Shown piece after piece: positions 50,827 through 61,253 of a DNA stretch of 64,000 nt; the first letter of the stretch is position 1, and each line of letters begins with the position of its first letter. Origin of the DNA: Gemmataceae bacterium (GTDB lineage Bacteria; Planctomycetota; Planctomycetia; Gemmatales; Gemmataceae); NCBI GenBank assembly GCA_901538445.1, contig LR594584.1, forward strand, positions 838,655 through 902,654, written 5' to 3'. The notes under the pieces are model-generated. The model saw only the letters and a program-made list of their open reading frames with translations, was not told the DNA's origin and did not search any database. The position numbers and the translations under genes are program-made.

Positions 50827-53475
50827 ATGCCGGACGACGACACGACGAACCACCTCCGTGAGCAGGTCGAGGAGCTGCGCGCCCGGCTGGACGAGGCCGA
50901 GGCCACCCTCGACGCGATCCGCAACGGCGAGGTGGACGCCCTCGTGGTCGCCGGGGCGGACGGGCACCGGGTGTACACGCTGGAGGGGGCGGACCAGTTC
51001 TACCGCGTGCTGATCGAGGCGATGCAGCCCGGCCAGGGGGCCGCGAGCCTGAGTACCGACGGCACGGTCCTGTACTGCAACCGGTCGTTCGCGGCACTGG
51101 TGGACCTGCCCCAGGAGCGGGTCGGCGGCACCGCGTTCCGGGAGTTCGTGCTCCCGGCGCACCTCGACCGGTGGGACGCGATCCTCCGGGACGCGGCGGC
51201 CGGCCAGGGCCAGGGCGAGGTCCGGCTCGTGCGGCAGGGGGGCACCCCGGTCCCGGTCCACCTCGCGCTCAACCCGCTGCCCCTGACCGGGGCGGTCGCC
51301 CTGGGGCTGGTGGTCACCGACCTGACCGACCGGAAGCGGCAGGAGGAGGCGGTGCGGCTCCTGGCGACCGAGGGGGCGGCCCGGGTCGCGGCCGAGCGGG
51401 ACGCCGAGGAGGCCCGGCAGGCCGGGGCCGCGGTGCGGGCCAGCGAGGCCCGGTTCCGCCAGCTCGCCAACGCCCTGCCCCAGATCGTCTGGATCGCCCG
51501 GCCCGACGGGTACGTCGATTACTTCAACGAGCGGTGGTACGAGTACACCGGGTTCACCCGCGACGCGTTCGGGGACGCCGCGTGGCTCCAGGTGCTCCAC
51601 CCGGACGACGCCCGGCGGACCCTCGACACGTACTACGCGAGCGTCCGGTCCGGCCGCGTGTACGAGATCGAGTACCGGTTCCGGGACCGGCGGACCGGCG
51701 ACTACCGGTGGTTCCTGGGCCGCGCGTACCCGGTCCGGGACGAGGCCGGGGAGGTGCTCCGGTGGTTCGGCACCTGCACCGACATCGACGACATGAAGAA
51801 GGCCGGCGAGCGCCAGTTGCTCCTCTGGGAGGCCGCGTCGGCCCTGCTCCTGGCCGACGACCCGGACACCATGCTCAAGGGGCTGTTCACCAGGCTGGCC
51901 CCGCACCTCGGGCTCGACGCGTACTTCAACTTCATGCTCAACGAGGCGGGCGACGCGCTCGAGCTGTACTCGTGCGTGGGCGTCCCGGAGGGGGTCGCCC
52001 GGGCCATCTCCCGGCTCGAGTTCGGCCAGGCGATTTGCGGGTCCGTCGCCCTGAGCCGGCGGCCCATCTGCGCCACCGCGGTCCAGCAGTCCGACGACCC
52101 GCGGGTTCAACTGGTCAAGTCGTTCGGGATCCGGTGCTACGCGTGCAACCCGCTCATGGCCGGGCCCCGGCTCCTGGGCACGCTGTCGTTCGCGAGCCGG
52201 TCCCGGGACCGGTTCGAGGACGACGAGCTGGACTTCCTCCGCACCGTGTCGCACTACACCACCGTGGCCTACGAGCGGCTCCGGCTGGTCCGCGAGCTCC
52301 GGGAGACGGACCGGAAGAAGGACGAGTTCCTGGCCACGCTCGCGCACGAGCTGCGGAACCCGCTCGCGCCGATCCGCAACGCCGCCCAGGTACTCAAGCT
52401 GCGGGGCACCAACGACCCGGACCTGGCCGCGGCCCGGAACATCATCGAGCGCCAGGCGAACCACCTGAAGCGGCTCGTGGACGACCTGCTCGAGGTGTCG
52501 CGGATCACCCACGGGAAGATCGCGCTCCAGCGGGAGCGGCTGGCCCTCGGGGCCGTGCTGACCAACGCGATCGAGGCGAACCGGCCCCTGATCGAGGCGG
52601 CCGGGCACCAGCTCACCGTGTCGCTCCCGCCCGAGCCGCTCGTCCTCGAGGGCGACCCGACGCGGCTCGTCCAGGTGTTCGGGAACCTCCTCACCAACGC
52701 GGTGAAGTACACGGACCGCCGCGGGCAGATCTGGGTCACGGCCCGCCGCGACGGGGCCGCGGCCGAGGTCTCGGTCCGGGACACCGGCATCGGCATCCCG
52801 GCCGACCACCTGCCGAAGGTGTTCGAGATGTTCTCGCAGGTGGACTCGGCCCTGGAGCGGACCCACGGCGGGCTCGGCATCGGCCTGTCCCTGGTCAAGG
52901 GGCTGGTGCTGATGCACGGCGGCACGGTCGCGGCCCGCAGCGCCGGCGTCGGCGCGGGGAGCGAGTTCGTCGTGCGGCTGCCGCTGCTGGTGGAACCGCC
53001 GGCCGCCCCGCACCCGGAGCGGGCCGAGCCGGCCGCCGGCCCGCCGACCGGCCCGAAGCGCCGCATCCTGGTGGCCGACGACAACCCGGACTCGGTCGAG
53101 AGCCTCGCCACGCTCCTGTCGATCGTCGGGCACGAGGTGAGCGCGGCGCACGACGGGCTGGCCGCGGTCGAACTCGCCGAGAGCTTCCGCCCAGACGTGG
53201 CCCTGCTCGACATCGGGATGCCGCGGCTCAACGGGTACGAGGCCGCCCGCCGCATCCGCGAGCGGGAGTGGGGGCGGCGCGTGGTGCTGGTGGCGCTGAC
53301 CGGCTGGGGTCAGGAAGAAGACAAGCGCCGCGCCGAGGCGGCCGGGTTCGACCACCACTTCACCAAGCCGGTCGCCCCCGAGGCGCTGTGGAAGCTGCTC
53401 GCCGACGAGCACCCCGCCGACGGCCACGCCGCCCGCCACGGCCACCACGACGGCAACGGGAAGCCGCCTTCTTGA
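50827..53475 (+). CDS. Soluble PAS-PAS-GAF hybrid histidine kinase of the kai operon
   Basis: An 882-residue protein without TM segments. It opens with a coiled coil (LREQVEELRARLDEAEATLD), then a PAS domain (about 60-175), a second PAS/PAC (LPQIVWIARPDGYVDYFNER, ending WFGTCTDIDD), a GAF domain (about 330-480), HisKA (LATLAHELRNPLAPIR), HATPase ([33 protein letters not shown]) and a C-terminal receiver (ILVADDNPDS, VALLDIGMPRLNGYE, HHFTKPV). A His-rich tail (HAARHGHHDG) closes it. As the last gene behind kaiC-kaiB-kaiB it is the natural candidate for the kinase that reads or sets KaiC's state. Confidence 0.9.
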   Translation: MPDDDTTNHLREQVEELRARLDEAEATLDAIRNGEVDALVVAGADGHRVYTLEGADQFYRVLIEAMQPGQGAASLSTDGTVLYCNRSFAALVDLPQERVGGTAFREFVLPAHLDRWDAILRDAAAGQGQGEVRLVRQGGTPVPVHLALNPLPLTGAVALGLVVTDLTDRKRQEEAVRLLATEGAARVAAERDAEEARQAGAAVRASEARFRQLANALPQIVWIARPDGYVDYFNERWYEYTGFTRDAFGDAAWLQVLHPDDARRTLDTYYASVRSGRVYEIEYRFRDRRTGDYRWFLGRAYPVRDEAGEVLRWFGTCTDIDDMKKAGERQLLLWEAASALLLADDPDTMLKGLFTRLAPHLGLDAYFNFMLNEAGDALELYSCVGVPEGVARAISRLEFGQAICGSVALSRRPICATAVQQSDDPRVQLVKSFGIRCYACNPLMAGPRLLGTLSFASRSRDRFEDDELDFLRTVSHYTTVAYERLRLVRELRETDRKKDEFLATLAHELRNPLAPIRNAAQVLKLRGTNDPDLAAARNIIERQANHLKRLVDDLLEVSRITHGKIALQRERLALGAVLTNAIEANRPLIEAAGHQLTVSLPPEPLVLEGDPTRLVQVFGNLLTNAVKYTDRRGQIWVTARRDGAAAEVSVRDTGIGIPADHLPKVFEMFSQVDSALERTHGGLGIGLSLVKGLVLMHGGTVAARSAGVGAGSEFVVRLPLLVEPPAAPHPERAEPAAGPPTGPKRRILVADDNPDSVESLATLLSIVGHEVSAAHDGLAAVELAESFRPDVALLDIGMPRLNGYEAARRIREREWGRRVVLVALTGWGQEEDKRRAEAAGFDHHFTKPVAPEALWKLLADEHPADGHAARHGHHDGNGKPPS

Positions 53476-53596
53476 CGGCGGCTCGCGCGGCACAGAGGGT
53501 CGGGTATCATGTCGGCAGCACGACACATCGGAGGACCGCCGCCGAGAAACGGCCGCGGGTGGTAGTGACGTGTCGGGTGAGCGGCGTGCGTGGTTA

Positions 53597-53631
53597 CCCC
53601 TCACCCGCCGCGCTTCGCGGCGGGTGAGGGG
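53597..53631. repeat. 16-bp GC-rich hairpin after the kai operon
   Basis: cccctcacccgccgcg (53597-53612), loop ctt, then the exact complement (53616-53631); outer gtggt/accac can extend the stem. It lies 121 nt after the operon. No T-tract follows. Confidence 0.75.
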
Positions 53632-53848
53632 CACCACCTGAACCGCATCCCAAAATCAATGACCATTCCGCCACCGGTTCGTACCATTCGTGACAGCCGA
53701 AACTCAAAGCATTGGCCGCCGTGACGCCCCCAACGAACCCCAATTCGTACGACGATGGCACGGACGACATCCCGTGCTGACCACCTCGCCGGGTGATTCG
53801 GACGGATGATTGTCTCGCCTGAACGATTGGTTCTGGACCTCACGGGGG

Positions 53849-53900
53849 TGATTCTGGAGAGTTGACTGTGATTCTGGAGAGTTGGCGATGATTCTGGAGG
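53849..53900. promoter_or_regulatory. Three direct iterons with 20-bp period upstream of the sensor kinase
   Basis: tgattctggag occurs at 53849, 53869 and 53889, exactly 20 bp apart, with gagagttg joining the first two to the next. A weaker copy (tggttctggac) lies at 53828. Equal spacing of two helical turns puts all copies on one face of the DNA, as for a cooperatively bound operator. The kinase gene starts 72 nt later. Confidence 0.6.
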
Positions 53901-53971
53901 CCCCTTCCCCGGCCCGCGCCAGAACCAAGTTTACGCCTCACCACAACCCAGTTCTGACATCCGCGTGCCCC

Positions 53972-55969
53972 ATGTCGCGTGTCGCCGTCGCTCTCGTGGT
54001 CGCGCTCGCGGGGCCGGCTCGCGCCGATGAGCCGCCGATTACCACCGCCCGCGAGTTGCGGGGGCTGAGCCCGGAGCGGGCCGCCGAGAAGTTACCGGTC
54101 GCGCTGGAAGCCACCGTCATCGCGCTCGACCCGCGGGCGACCGTGTTCGTGCAGGACGACACCGGCGGCGCGTACCTCAACAACCCGCCGCCCGGGAACT
54201 ACGCGCGCGGCATGCGGCTCCGCGTCACCGGCCACACGTACCCCGGGCTGTACGTTCCCGGGGTGCGGCCGGACCGCGTCGAGGTGCTCGGCACCGCGCC
54301 GCTCCCGGCCCCCACTCGGGTGACCGCCGCCGACCTCGCCTCGGGCCGCTGGCACTACCAGTACGTCGAACTCTCCGGCGTCGTACAGGCCGTCGCGCCG
54401 GCCCCGGACGGAACCGTCGCACGGGTCGTATCGGGCGGCGACGAGATCGAGGTGCGGATCGGCGAGCGGCCCACGGAATCGCCCCTCGTGGGTGCCGCAG
54501 TCACGGTCCGCGGCCTGGCCGCCGGCGCGATCAACGACCGCCGGCAACTCGTGCGGCCGTACTTGAAGGCCCAGACGTTCGCCGACCTGCGGGTCGATTC
54601 GCCGGCCGACGCCGACCCGTTCGCGACGCCGCTCGTGCCCGTGGCGCACCTGATGCGGTACTCACCGATCGGAGGCCAGCGGCCCCGGGTGCGGGTCCGC
54701 GGCGTGGTCACGCTCCACCGCCCCGGCGAGGCGCTCGTGGTGCGCGACGGTGAGGACGCGCTGTACGCCCGCTCGGAGAGCGAGGAGCCGCTCGACCCCG
54801 GCGACGCCGTCGAGGTCGTCGGCTTCCCGCGGATGGGGGCGTACCGGGCGGAACTCGCGCACGCGGTGTACCGCAAGGTGGGCACCGAGCCCGCACCGGA
54901 CGCGGTGCCGGCCACGCCCGAAGAACTGCTCACCGGCGCACGCGAGGCCGATCTCGTGTCGCTCGACGCCGAACTCGTCGAGGGCTACCCGACCCCCGAC
55001 GGCGACGTGCTCTCGCTGCGGGCGGGCAAGAAGCGGTTCCTCGCCCGGTGCCCCGCGGGAACGGCGGCCGGCCTCCAGCCGGGGAGCGTGCTGAACGTCA
55101 CCGGCATCTGCCGCGTCGCCGAGTTCAAGGAGGGCGGGTACCGGCTCACCCCGCTGTCGTTCGAGGTGTGGCCGCGGTCGGCGGCCGACCTGCGATTGGT
55201 GTCGCGGCCCTCGAACTGGACCCGCGGGCGGCTCCTCGGCACCCTCGGGGTCGTCGCCGGGGTCGCGGCGGGTGCGGTCGCGTGGGCGTGGGCGCTGCGG
55301 CGGCAGGTGCGGCGGCAGACGGCGGTGATCGCCGAGCAGTCGCGCCGGGAGGCGGTGCTGGACGAGCGGCAGCGGATCGCCCGCGAGGTCCACGACACGC
55401 TCGAACAGGAACTCGTCGGCCTGTCGCTGCGGCTCGAAGCGGCGGCCGTCACCGTTCCCGCCGAGGGGAAGCTCGCGGCCGCGCTCGACACGGCGAAGCG
55501 CCTCGCCGGCCGCATCCACGGCGAGATCCGCGGCCTCGTCCACGACCTCCGCGACGAGTCGCCCGGCACGCTCCCCGACGCGCTCCGGGCGCTCGTCGCG
55601 GGCCTGCACGGCACGGGCGCGACCGACATTTCGGTCGCGGTGAGTGGCGACGAGTGGCAAGTGCCGGCGGTTCTGGCGCATAATCTGAAGCGGGTCGCGC
55701 AGGAGGCGGTCACGAACGCGCTGAAGCACGCCGCGGCGACCGCCGTCCGCGTCGAGGTCGCCTTCTCGGCGGACGCGCTCGCGGTGAGCGTGACCGACAA
55801 CGGAACGGGCTTCGACGCGGCCGCCGCGCCGCCCGGCGGCCACTTCGGGCTGATCGGGATGCGCGAGCGGGTCCGCAAGCTCGGCGGCGACCTCCGCGTC
55901 GCCAGTTCGCCGGGCGGCGGCACAGCGGTCGAGGTGCGCGTTCCGCGGCCGACACAGGGGAGCGTCTGA
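53972..55969 (+). CDS. Membrane NarL-type sensor histidine kinase
   Basis: A 665-residue protein. ATG 53972 begins a signal peptide (MSRVAVALVVALAGPARA), so a large sensor region of about 390 residues is periplasmic, with OB/beta-rich repeats (VALEATVIALDPRATVFVQD, VRVRGVVTLHRPGEALVVRD). A TM helix lies at about 419-441. The kinase core is HisKA_3 with H474 in REVHDTLEQELVGL and an HATPase with VAQEAVTNALKHA, DNGTGFD and GHFGLIGMRERV, typical of NarX/DegS-like kinases. The regulator gene overlaps its stop by one base. The ligand is unknown. Confidence 0.9.
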   Translation: MSRVAVALVVALAGPARADEPPITTARELRGLSPERAAEKLPVALEATVIALDPRATVFVQDDTGGAYLNNPPPGNYARGMRLRVTGHTYPGLYVPGVRPDRVEVLGTAPLPAPTRVTAADLASGRWHYQYVELSGVVQAVAPAPDGTVARVVSGGDEIEVRIGERPTESPLVGAAVTVRGLAAGAINDRRQLVRPYLKAQTFADLRVDSPADADPFATPLVPVAHLMRYSPIGGQRPRVRVRGVVTLHRPGEALVVRDGEDALYARSESEEPLDPGDAVEVVGFPRMGAYRAELAHAVYRKVGTEPAPDAVPATPEELLTGAREADLVSLDAELVEGYPTPDGDVLSLRAGKKRFLARCPAGTAAGLQPGSVLNVTGICRVAEFKEGGYRLTPLSFEVWPRSAADLRLVSRPSNWTRGRLLGTLGVVAGVAAGAVAWAWALRRQVRRQTAVIAEQSRREAVLDERQRIAREVHDTLEQELVGLSLRLEAAAVTVPAEGKLAAALDTAKRLAGRIHGEIRGLVHDLRDESPGTLPDALRALVAGLHGTGATDISVAVSGDEWQVPAVLAHNLKRVAQEAVTNALKHAAATAVRVEVAFSADALAVSVTDNGTGFDAAAAPPGGHFGLIGMRERVRKLGGDLRVASSPGGGTAVEVRVPRPTQGSV

Positions 55970-56592
55970 TGGCGATCACGGTCCTCATCGCCGACGACCA
56001 CTTCATCGTCCGCAGCGGGCTGGTCGCGTCGCTCGGCCTGGAGCCCGACATCACCGTCGTCGCCGAGGCCGACGCGGCCGCGCCGGTCGTTGACCTGTAC
56101 CGCAAGCACGCGCCGGCGGTGGTCCTGATGGACGTGCGGCTCGGGCCTGGGGCCGACGGGATCACCGCAACGGCCGACCTGTGCGCCGCGTTCCCGGACG
56201 CCCGCGTGCTGATGTTCAGCACCCACGGCCGCGACGAGGACGTGTTCCGGGCGGTGAAGGCCGGTGCCCGCGGCTACCTCCTGAAGACGGCCCCGCGTGA
56301 CGAACTGCTGCGCGCGATCCGCACCGTGGCGGCCGGCGAGCGCTACCTCCCGCAATCGCTGGCCGACCGCCTCGCCGAGCGGCTGTCCCAACCCGAACTC
56401 AGCCCGCGGGAGAAGGAAATCCTGCACCTCGTTCGCCGCGGGCGGAGCAACAAGGAAATCGGCACCGCCCTGTTCATCGCCGAGGACACGGTGAAGCGGC
56501 ACGTCAGCAACGTGCTGGCGAAGCTCGGCGTCGCCGACCGGGCCGAGGCCGTCGCCGTCGCGCTGCGCCGCGGGCTCCTGCCGGAGGAGTGA
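55969..56592 (+). CDS. NarL/FixJ-family response regulator
   Basis: A 207-residue regulator: receiver with VLIADDHFIVRSGL, phospho-site D55 in VVLMDVRLGPG, and LLKTAPRDELL; then a LuxR-type helix-turn-helix (LSPREKEILHLVRRGRSNKE, DTVKRHVSNVLAKLGV). It overlaps the upstream kinase gene at TGATG and is clearly its partner. Phosphorylation should lead to dimeric DNA binding; the iterons at 53849 are possible targets for self-regulation. Confidence 0.94.
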   Translation: MAITVLIADDHFIVRSGLVASLGLEPDITVVAEADAAAPVVDLYRKHAPAVVLMDVRLGPGADGITATADLCAAFPDARVLMFSTHGRDEDVFRAVKAGARGYLLKTAPRDELLRAIRTVAAGERYLPQSLADRLAERLSQPELSPREKEILHLVRRGRSNKEIGTALFIAEDTVKRHVSNVLAKLGVADRAEAVAVALRRGLLPEE

Positions 56593-56628
56593 TTCCGGAT
56601 CGCAGTGATCGGTGACCGTGGCGTGTCT

Positions 56629-56769
56629 TACCCTCTCCCCGCCGCGGGAGAGGGTACCGCGAGCCGTCGAGCAGCGGGTGAGGGGGCAAAACCTGTTGAG
56701 GTCTCGATGCTCCACCCCTCACCCGGCCGCGAAGCGCGGCCACCCTCTCCCGCAAGGGGAGAGGGCAAG
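56629..56769. repeat. Long imperfect inverted repeat, 'ccctctcccc/gggtgagggg' type
   Basis: Arms 56629-56687 and 56713-56769 pair imperfectly; each contains its own ccctctccc...gggagaggg hairpin, and the inner ends read gggtgagggg and cccctcaccc. It occupies much of the 377-nt gap after the regulator gene. A short cttgaaactcgaaactc tract lies further on (56842-56858). No gene was seen in the gap. Confidence 0.72.
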
Positions 56770-56969
56770 ACCGGAGCCTGCAAGGGGGCATGGCTCACTC
56801 AAACTCGGTATGACCACCCGACCCGGTACTGCCGCACCCACTTGAAACTCGAAACTCCGGTGCCCCCCACGAAAGTGTTAGTGGGGTATCCCCCGACCGG
56901 GGAAGTGCGTCTCCGAAGGCCACAGGGTACACTTCACCCACATCGCCACCTCACCCCGGCGGCCCGCCC

Positions 56970-59852
56970 ATGACGCACTTCGTTCTGAACTACTGTCTCG
57001 CGGCCCTCGCCCTCGCGGGCGGCAAGCCGCTGCCGACGACCGACCCGGCCGCGCTCCCGAAGGGGCAAGTGCTGGTCGAGATCTGCGACGCGGGCGTGCC
57101 CGGCACCGACCGGTGGCCGCTGCTGCCGATCCCGGTCGCCGAGACACTGCACGCTCCCGCGTTCGGGTTCTCGAAGCTCCCGCACCGGTACGTCGACACG
57201 GGCGTCCGCGAGGACCGGCCGAACCCCTTCCTGCTGCGGGCCTCGGCGGTCGTTGAGTGGCCCGCCGGGTCGCACCGCGTGCTGCTCCGGGCCCGCAGCG
57301 CGAGCCGGCTCACGATCGACGGGAAGGTCGTCCTCGCCACGCCGTTCGCCCCGAACATGGCCGACGGCCACAACCCGATCCCGACGAAGTACCTCGACCT
57401 CGCCCCGGACTTCCGCTTCGCCCCGCCGGGCAACCGCGAGGCGTGGGCGACGCTGACGCTGGCGGCCGGCCCGCACGTCGTCGTGCTGGAAACGATCGTC
57501 GGCGGGAAGGCCGGCAAGACCTCGAACCGCCGGCCCGAACTCGGCGAAACGGTCGTCGCGATCTCGCCCGAGGGGGAGCCGTCGTTCGAACTGGTCGGCT
57601 TCGGCGAGCGCGTGCCGTACACCGACGCCGGGTGGGCGAAGTACGCGGTCGCCGAGGAGGCCGCCGTCGCACGCACCGAGGCCGAGCGCCGGGCCGCCGC
57701 GTTCCGGAGCGAGTCCGCGTTCTGGGCCAAGCGGCGCGAACTCGCCGCGACGTGGCTCGCGGCCACACCCGAGGTGAAGGTGCCGGCGCTGGCCGCGGGG
57801 TTGCCGGCGCACAACGCCATCGACCACTTCGTCGCGGAGAAGCTCGCGGGCCGCAAGACCGGCGGCACCGCCGGCACGGTGGACTTCGCCACGCACGTCC
57901 GCCCGATCCTCGAAGCGAAGTGCCTGTCGTGCCACCAGGGCGCGAAGGCCAGAGGCGGGTTGCGGCTCGACTCACCCTCGGACGCCGTGATCGCGGGCAA
58001 GCCGGACGCCAGCCCCCTGCTCCAGCGCGTGACCTCGAAGGACGAGACCGAGGTGATGCCGCCGAAGGGCGACCGGCTCACCGACGAGCAGGTACGCCTG
58101 CTGCGGGCGTGGATCGCCGAGGGCGGCTCGTGGGAGTCGCGCGGCGGCAAGGTCACCCCGCTGACCGACGACCTCGCGTTCGTCCGCCGCGTGACGCTCG
58201 ACACGGTCGGGCTGATCCCCACCGCCGCCGAGGTCGAGGCGTTCCTCGCGGACACCTCACCGAACAAGCGGGCGAAGCTCATCGACCGCCTGCTCGCCGA
58301 CCCGCGGCGCGCCGGGCACTGGGTCGGGTACTGGCAGGACGTGCTCGCCGAGAACCCGAACATCTTGAACCCGACGCTCAACAACACCGGCCCGTTCCGG
58401 TGGTGGCTGCACGAGGCGTTCCTCGACGCCAAGCCGTTCGACGTGATGGTCACCGAACTGGTGCGCATGCGGGGCAGCCTGCACGACGGCGGCCCGGCCG
58501 GGTTCGGCATGGCGAGCGAGAACGACGTGCCGATGGCCGAGAAGGGCGTGATCCTCGCGGCCGCGCTCCTGGGCACGAACATGAAGTGCGCCCGGTGCCA
58601 CGACGCCCCGGCGAACAAGGCGACGCAGAAGGAGCTGTTCGGCCTCGCGGCGATGCTCGGGGCCAAGGAGATCAAGGTTCCGAAGACCAGCAGCGTGCCG
58701 CAGGACAAGCTCCACACCGGCAAGCAGAAGCTCATCTCGGTGACCCTCAAGCCCGGCACGGTCGTCAGCCCGGCGTGGCCGTTCGCCGACTTCGCGAAGG
58801 AGGTTCCCGCCGCGGCGCTGCCCACGAACCCGACGCCGAAGGACCGCCTCGCCGCGTTCCTCACGCTGCCGCAGAACGAGCGGTTCGCACAGGTCGCGGT
58901 GAACCGCGTGTGGAAGCGGCTCATGGGCCGCGGGATCGTCGAGCCGGCCGACGACTGGGAGCGGGGCCAGCCCACGCACCCGGAACTGCTCAAGTACCTC
59001 GCCCGCGAGTTCGTTCGCAGCGGGTACGACCTGCGGCACGTCGAGCGGCTCGTCCTGAACTCGCACGCCTACCAGCGGGCGGCCGACCCGGGCCTGAAGG
59101 AGCCGGATTCGCTGTACGCGGCCCCGGCCCGCCGCCGGCTCACCGCCGAGCAGGTCGTGGACTCGCTGTTCGCCGCCGCGGGGAAATCGATGAACGTCGG
59201 GGAGTTGAGTCTCGACATCGACGGCGGCCGCGACATCAAGAACTCGATCTCGCTCGGCGTGCCGAAGCGGGCCTGGGAGTTCGCTTCCACCTCGAACGAG
59301 CGCGACCGCCCGAGCCTCGCGCTCCCGCGGGTGCAGGCCGTCGTCGACGTGCTCGAGGCGTTCGGGTGGCGGGCGTCGCGGCAGGACGCGGCCACCGACC
59401 GCGAGGCCGCCCCGAACGTGCTGCAGCCGGCGGTCCTCGCGAACGGCACCGCGAGCGTGTGGCTCACGCGGCTCTCGGACGACCACGGTGTCACCGCACT
59501 GTCACTCGAGGACCGCACCGTCGAGGAGGTGGTGGACGCGCTCTACCTCCGGGTGCTGACCCGGAAGCCGACGGGCGAGGAGCGCGAGGCGATGGCCACG
59601 CACCTCCGCGACGGGTTCGAGGCGCGGCGGGTGGCGAACCCGGTCGCCCCGCCCGTGGTGCGGAAGCCGCCCCGGTACGTGACGTGGTCGAACCACCTGA
59701 TCCCCGAGGCGACGACCATCAAGAACGAACTGGAGGCCGCCGCCCGCGCCGGCGACCCGCCGACGCCGAAGCTCCACGAGGGCTGGCGGCGGAAGATGGA
59801 GGACGCGCTCTGGGCGCTGCTCAACGCCCCGGAGTTCGTGTTCACGCCGTGA
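56970..59852 (+). CDS. Planctomycete cytochrome c / DUF1549 / DUF1553 protein
   Basis: A 960-residue exported protein with a weak N-terminal signal ([14 protein letters not shown]). Residues 25-230 are beta-rich. A planctomycete-type cytochrome c domain carries C318-L-S-C321-H322 in [18 protein letters not shown] with the later [23 protein letters not shown]1549 follows ([20 protein letters not shown]), with a second C540-A-R-C543-H544, and then DUF1553 ([30 protein letters not shown]). Such proteins sit beside DUF1501 genes in planctomycetes; roles in envelope redox chemistry or polysaccharide use have been proposed. The DUF1501 gene is next on the same strand. Confidence 0.93.
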   Translation: MTHFVLNYCLAALALAGGKPLPTTDPAALPKGQVLVEICDAGVPGTDRWPLLPIPVAETLHAPAFGFSKLPHRYVDTGVREDRPNPFLLRASAVVEWPAGSHRVLLRARSASRLTIDGKVVLATPFAPNMADGHNPIPTKYLDLAPDFRFAPPGNREAWATLTLAAGPHVVVLETIVGGKAGKTSNRRPELGETVVAISPEGEPSFELVGFGERVPYTDAGWAKYAVAEEAAVARTEAERRAAAFRSESAFWAKRRELAATWLAATPEVKVPALAAGLPAHNAIDHFVAEKLAGRKTGGTAGTVDFATHVRPILEAKCLSCHQGAKARGGLRLDSPSDAVIAGKPDASPLLQRVTSKDETEVMPPKGDRLTDEQVRLLRAWIAEGGSWESRGGKVTPLTDDLAFVRRVTLDTVGLIPTAAEVEAFLADTSPNKRAKLIDRLLADPRRAGHWVGYWQDVLAENPNILNPTLNNTGPFRWWLHEAFLDAKPFDVMVTELVRMRGSLHDGGPAGFGMASENDVPMAEKGVILAAALLGTNMKCARCHDAPANKATQKELFGLAAMLGAKEIKVPKTSSVPQDKLHTGKQKLISVTLKPGTVVSPAWPFADFAKEVPAAALPTNPTPKDRLAAFLTLPQNERFAQVAVNRVWKRLMGRGIVEPADDWERGQPTHPELLKYLAREFVRSGYDLRHVERLVLNSHAYQRAADPGLKEPDSLYAAPARRRLTAEQVVDSLFAAAGKSMNVGELSLDIDGGRDIKNSISLGVPKRAWEFASTSNERDRPSLALPRVQAVVDVLEAFGWRASRQDAATDREAAPNVLQPAVLANGTASVWLTRLSDDHGVTALSLEDRTVEEVVDALYLRVLTRKPTGEEREAMATHLRDGFEARRVANPVAPPVVRKPPRYVTWSNHLIPEATTIKNELEAAARAGDPPTPKLHEGWRRKMEDALWALLNAPEFVFTP

Positions 59853-59869
59853 CCCTAGACCATTTATCC

Positions 59870-59945
59870 CTGGGACCGCGGCCGTCCCGGCCGCTCTTCT
59901 TGGGCGCTGCAGACGAAGAGGCGGGCGAGACGCCCGCGGTCCCAG
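59870..59945. repeat. Imperfect inverted repeat between the cytochrome and DUF1501 genes
   Basis: ctgggaccgcggccgtcccg at 59870 pairs with the complement ending ggtcccag at about 59945; the arms extend through gctcttct/agaagag-like ends. It lies inside the presumed two-gene operon and leaves 29 nt before the next start. Confidence 0.7.
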
Positions 59946-59974
59946 GAACCAGACTCGGCCCCCGGAACCCTCCC

Positions 59975-61231
59975 ATGACCCCGACCCGCCGCCAGTTCCT
60001 CGCCTCCGCCGCCGCAATGGCCGCCGCGCCCCGGCTCGCCGCCGCAGCCCCCCGCGGCACGGCCGACTCCTGCATCTTCCTGTGGCTCGGCGGCGGCATG
60101 GCCCAGAACGACACGTTCGACCCGAAGCGGCTCGGCGACCCGAAGGCCCGCAAGACCGGCTCGGCCTACGAGTCGATCCCCACGGCGGTCGACGGCGTGC
60201 GGGTGTGCAAGCACCTGTCGAGGACAGCGAAGCTGATGGACCGCGTCACCGCGGTCCGCACGGTGAACCACGACGTCATCAACGAGCACGCGGCCGCGAC
60301 GCTGCGGGTCCACACCGGCCGGCCGACCACGGGCACGATCCAGTACCCGTCGATCGGCTCGGTCGTCGCGCACGAGAAGGGCGCGGCCGCCGACGGCGTC
60401 CCCGCGTACGTGCTCATCGGCTACCCGAACGTGACCCGCGGGCCGGGGTTCCTCGGGCCGAAGGCCGGGTACGTCTACCTCACCGACACGAACGCCGGCC
60501 CGGCCGGGTTCACCCGCCCCGCCGACGTGCCCACCGACCGCCAGGCCGACCGCGAGCGGCTCCTCGCCGGGCTGCGGAAGTCGGCCGCGGCGGCCGCGCC
60601 GGTCGCGGGGTACGACCAGGCCGTCGGCGAGTCCCTCAAGCTCGCCGGCCCGCAGTTCATGAGCGTGTTCGACCTGAAGTCCGAGCCCGCGGAGCTCCGC
60701 GAGAGCTACGGGGGGGAGTTCGGCCAGCGGTGCCTGCTCGCCCGGCGGCTCACCGAGTCCGGCGTGCGGTTCGTCGAGGTGTCGCACAACCTGAACTTCC
60801 TGAACGGCACCGGCTGGGACACGCACAACGAGGGGCAGCAGAAGCAGCACCTGCTCATCGAGGAACTCGACGCGGCGCTGGCGGGCCTGATCGCCGACCT
60901 GGAGTCGCGGAAGCGGCTCGACAAGACCCTGATCGTGATCGGCACCGAGTTCGGCCGGCCGCCCGAGTTCGACGGCGGCGGCGGCCGCGCCCACCAGGCC
61001 ACCACGTTCTCGCTCGTGCTGGCGGGGGGCGGGCTGAAGCACCGCGGCGCGTACGGCGTAACGGACGAGTTGTCGAAGAAGATCGTCGAGGGGCCGGTCT
61101 CGGTGCCGGACTTCCACGCGACGGTCTATGCGGCGCTCGGGATCGACCCGACGAAGACACTCACCGGCGGCCCGCGGCCCGTGCCCATCACCGACGACGG
61201 CACGCCGATCGCGGCGCTGTTCGGGGCGTGA
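59975..61231 (+). CDS. DUF1501 protein with Tat signal
   Basis: A 418-residue protein of the alkaline-phosphatase/sulfatase-like fold (DUF1501). The N-terminus has a twin-arginine signal, [19 protein letters not shown]. Family blocks are [47 protein letters not shown] and ending TGGPRPVPI. Members pair with DUF1549/DUF1553 cytochromes, as here, and are exported folded, presumably with a metal cofactor bound. The enzymatic reaction is unknown. Confidence 0.93.
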   Translation: MTPTRRQFLASAAAMAAAPRLAAAAPRGTADSCIFLWLGGGMAQNDTFDPKRLGDPKARKTGSAYESIPTAVDGVRVCKHLSRTAKLMDRVTAVRTVNHDVINEHAAATLRVHTGRPTTGTIQYPSIGSVVAHEKGAAADGVPAYVLIGYPNVTRGPGFLGPKAGYVYLTDTNAGPAGFTRPADVPTDRQADRERLLAGLRKSAAAAAPVAGYDQAVGESLKLAGPQFMSVFDLKSEPAELRESYGGEFGQRCLLARRLTESGVRFVEVSHNLNFLNGTGWDTHNEGQQKQHLLIEELDAALAGLIADLESRKRLDKTLIVIGTEFGRPPEFDGGGGRAHQATTFSLVLAGGGLKHRGAYGVTDELSKKIVEGPVSVPDFHATVYAALGIDPTKTLTGGPRPVPITDDGTPIAALFGA

Positions 61232-61253
61232 GAGCCGGCGGGGCGCACGCGGA

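Noticed and set aside
53704-53928. Small minus-strand frame across the iterons
   Set aside because: It has no ribosome-binding site, poor codon use and would read through the direct repeats; the region looks regulatory.
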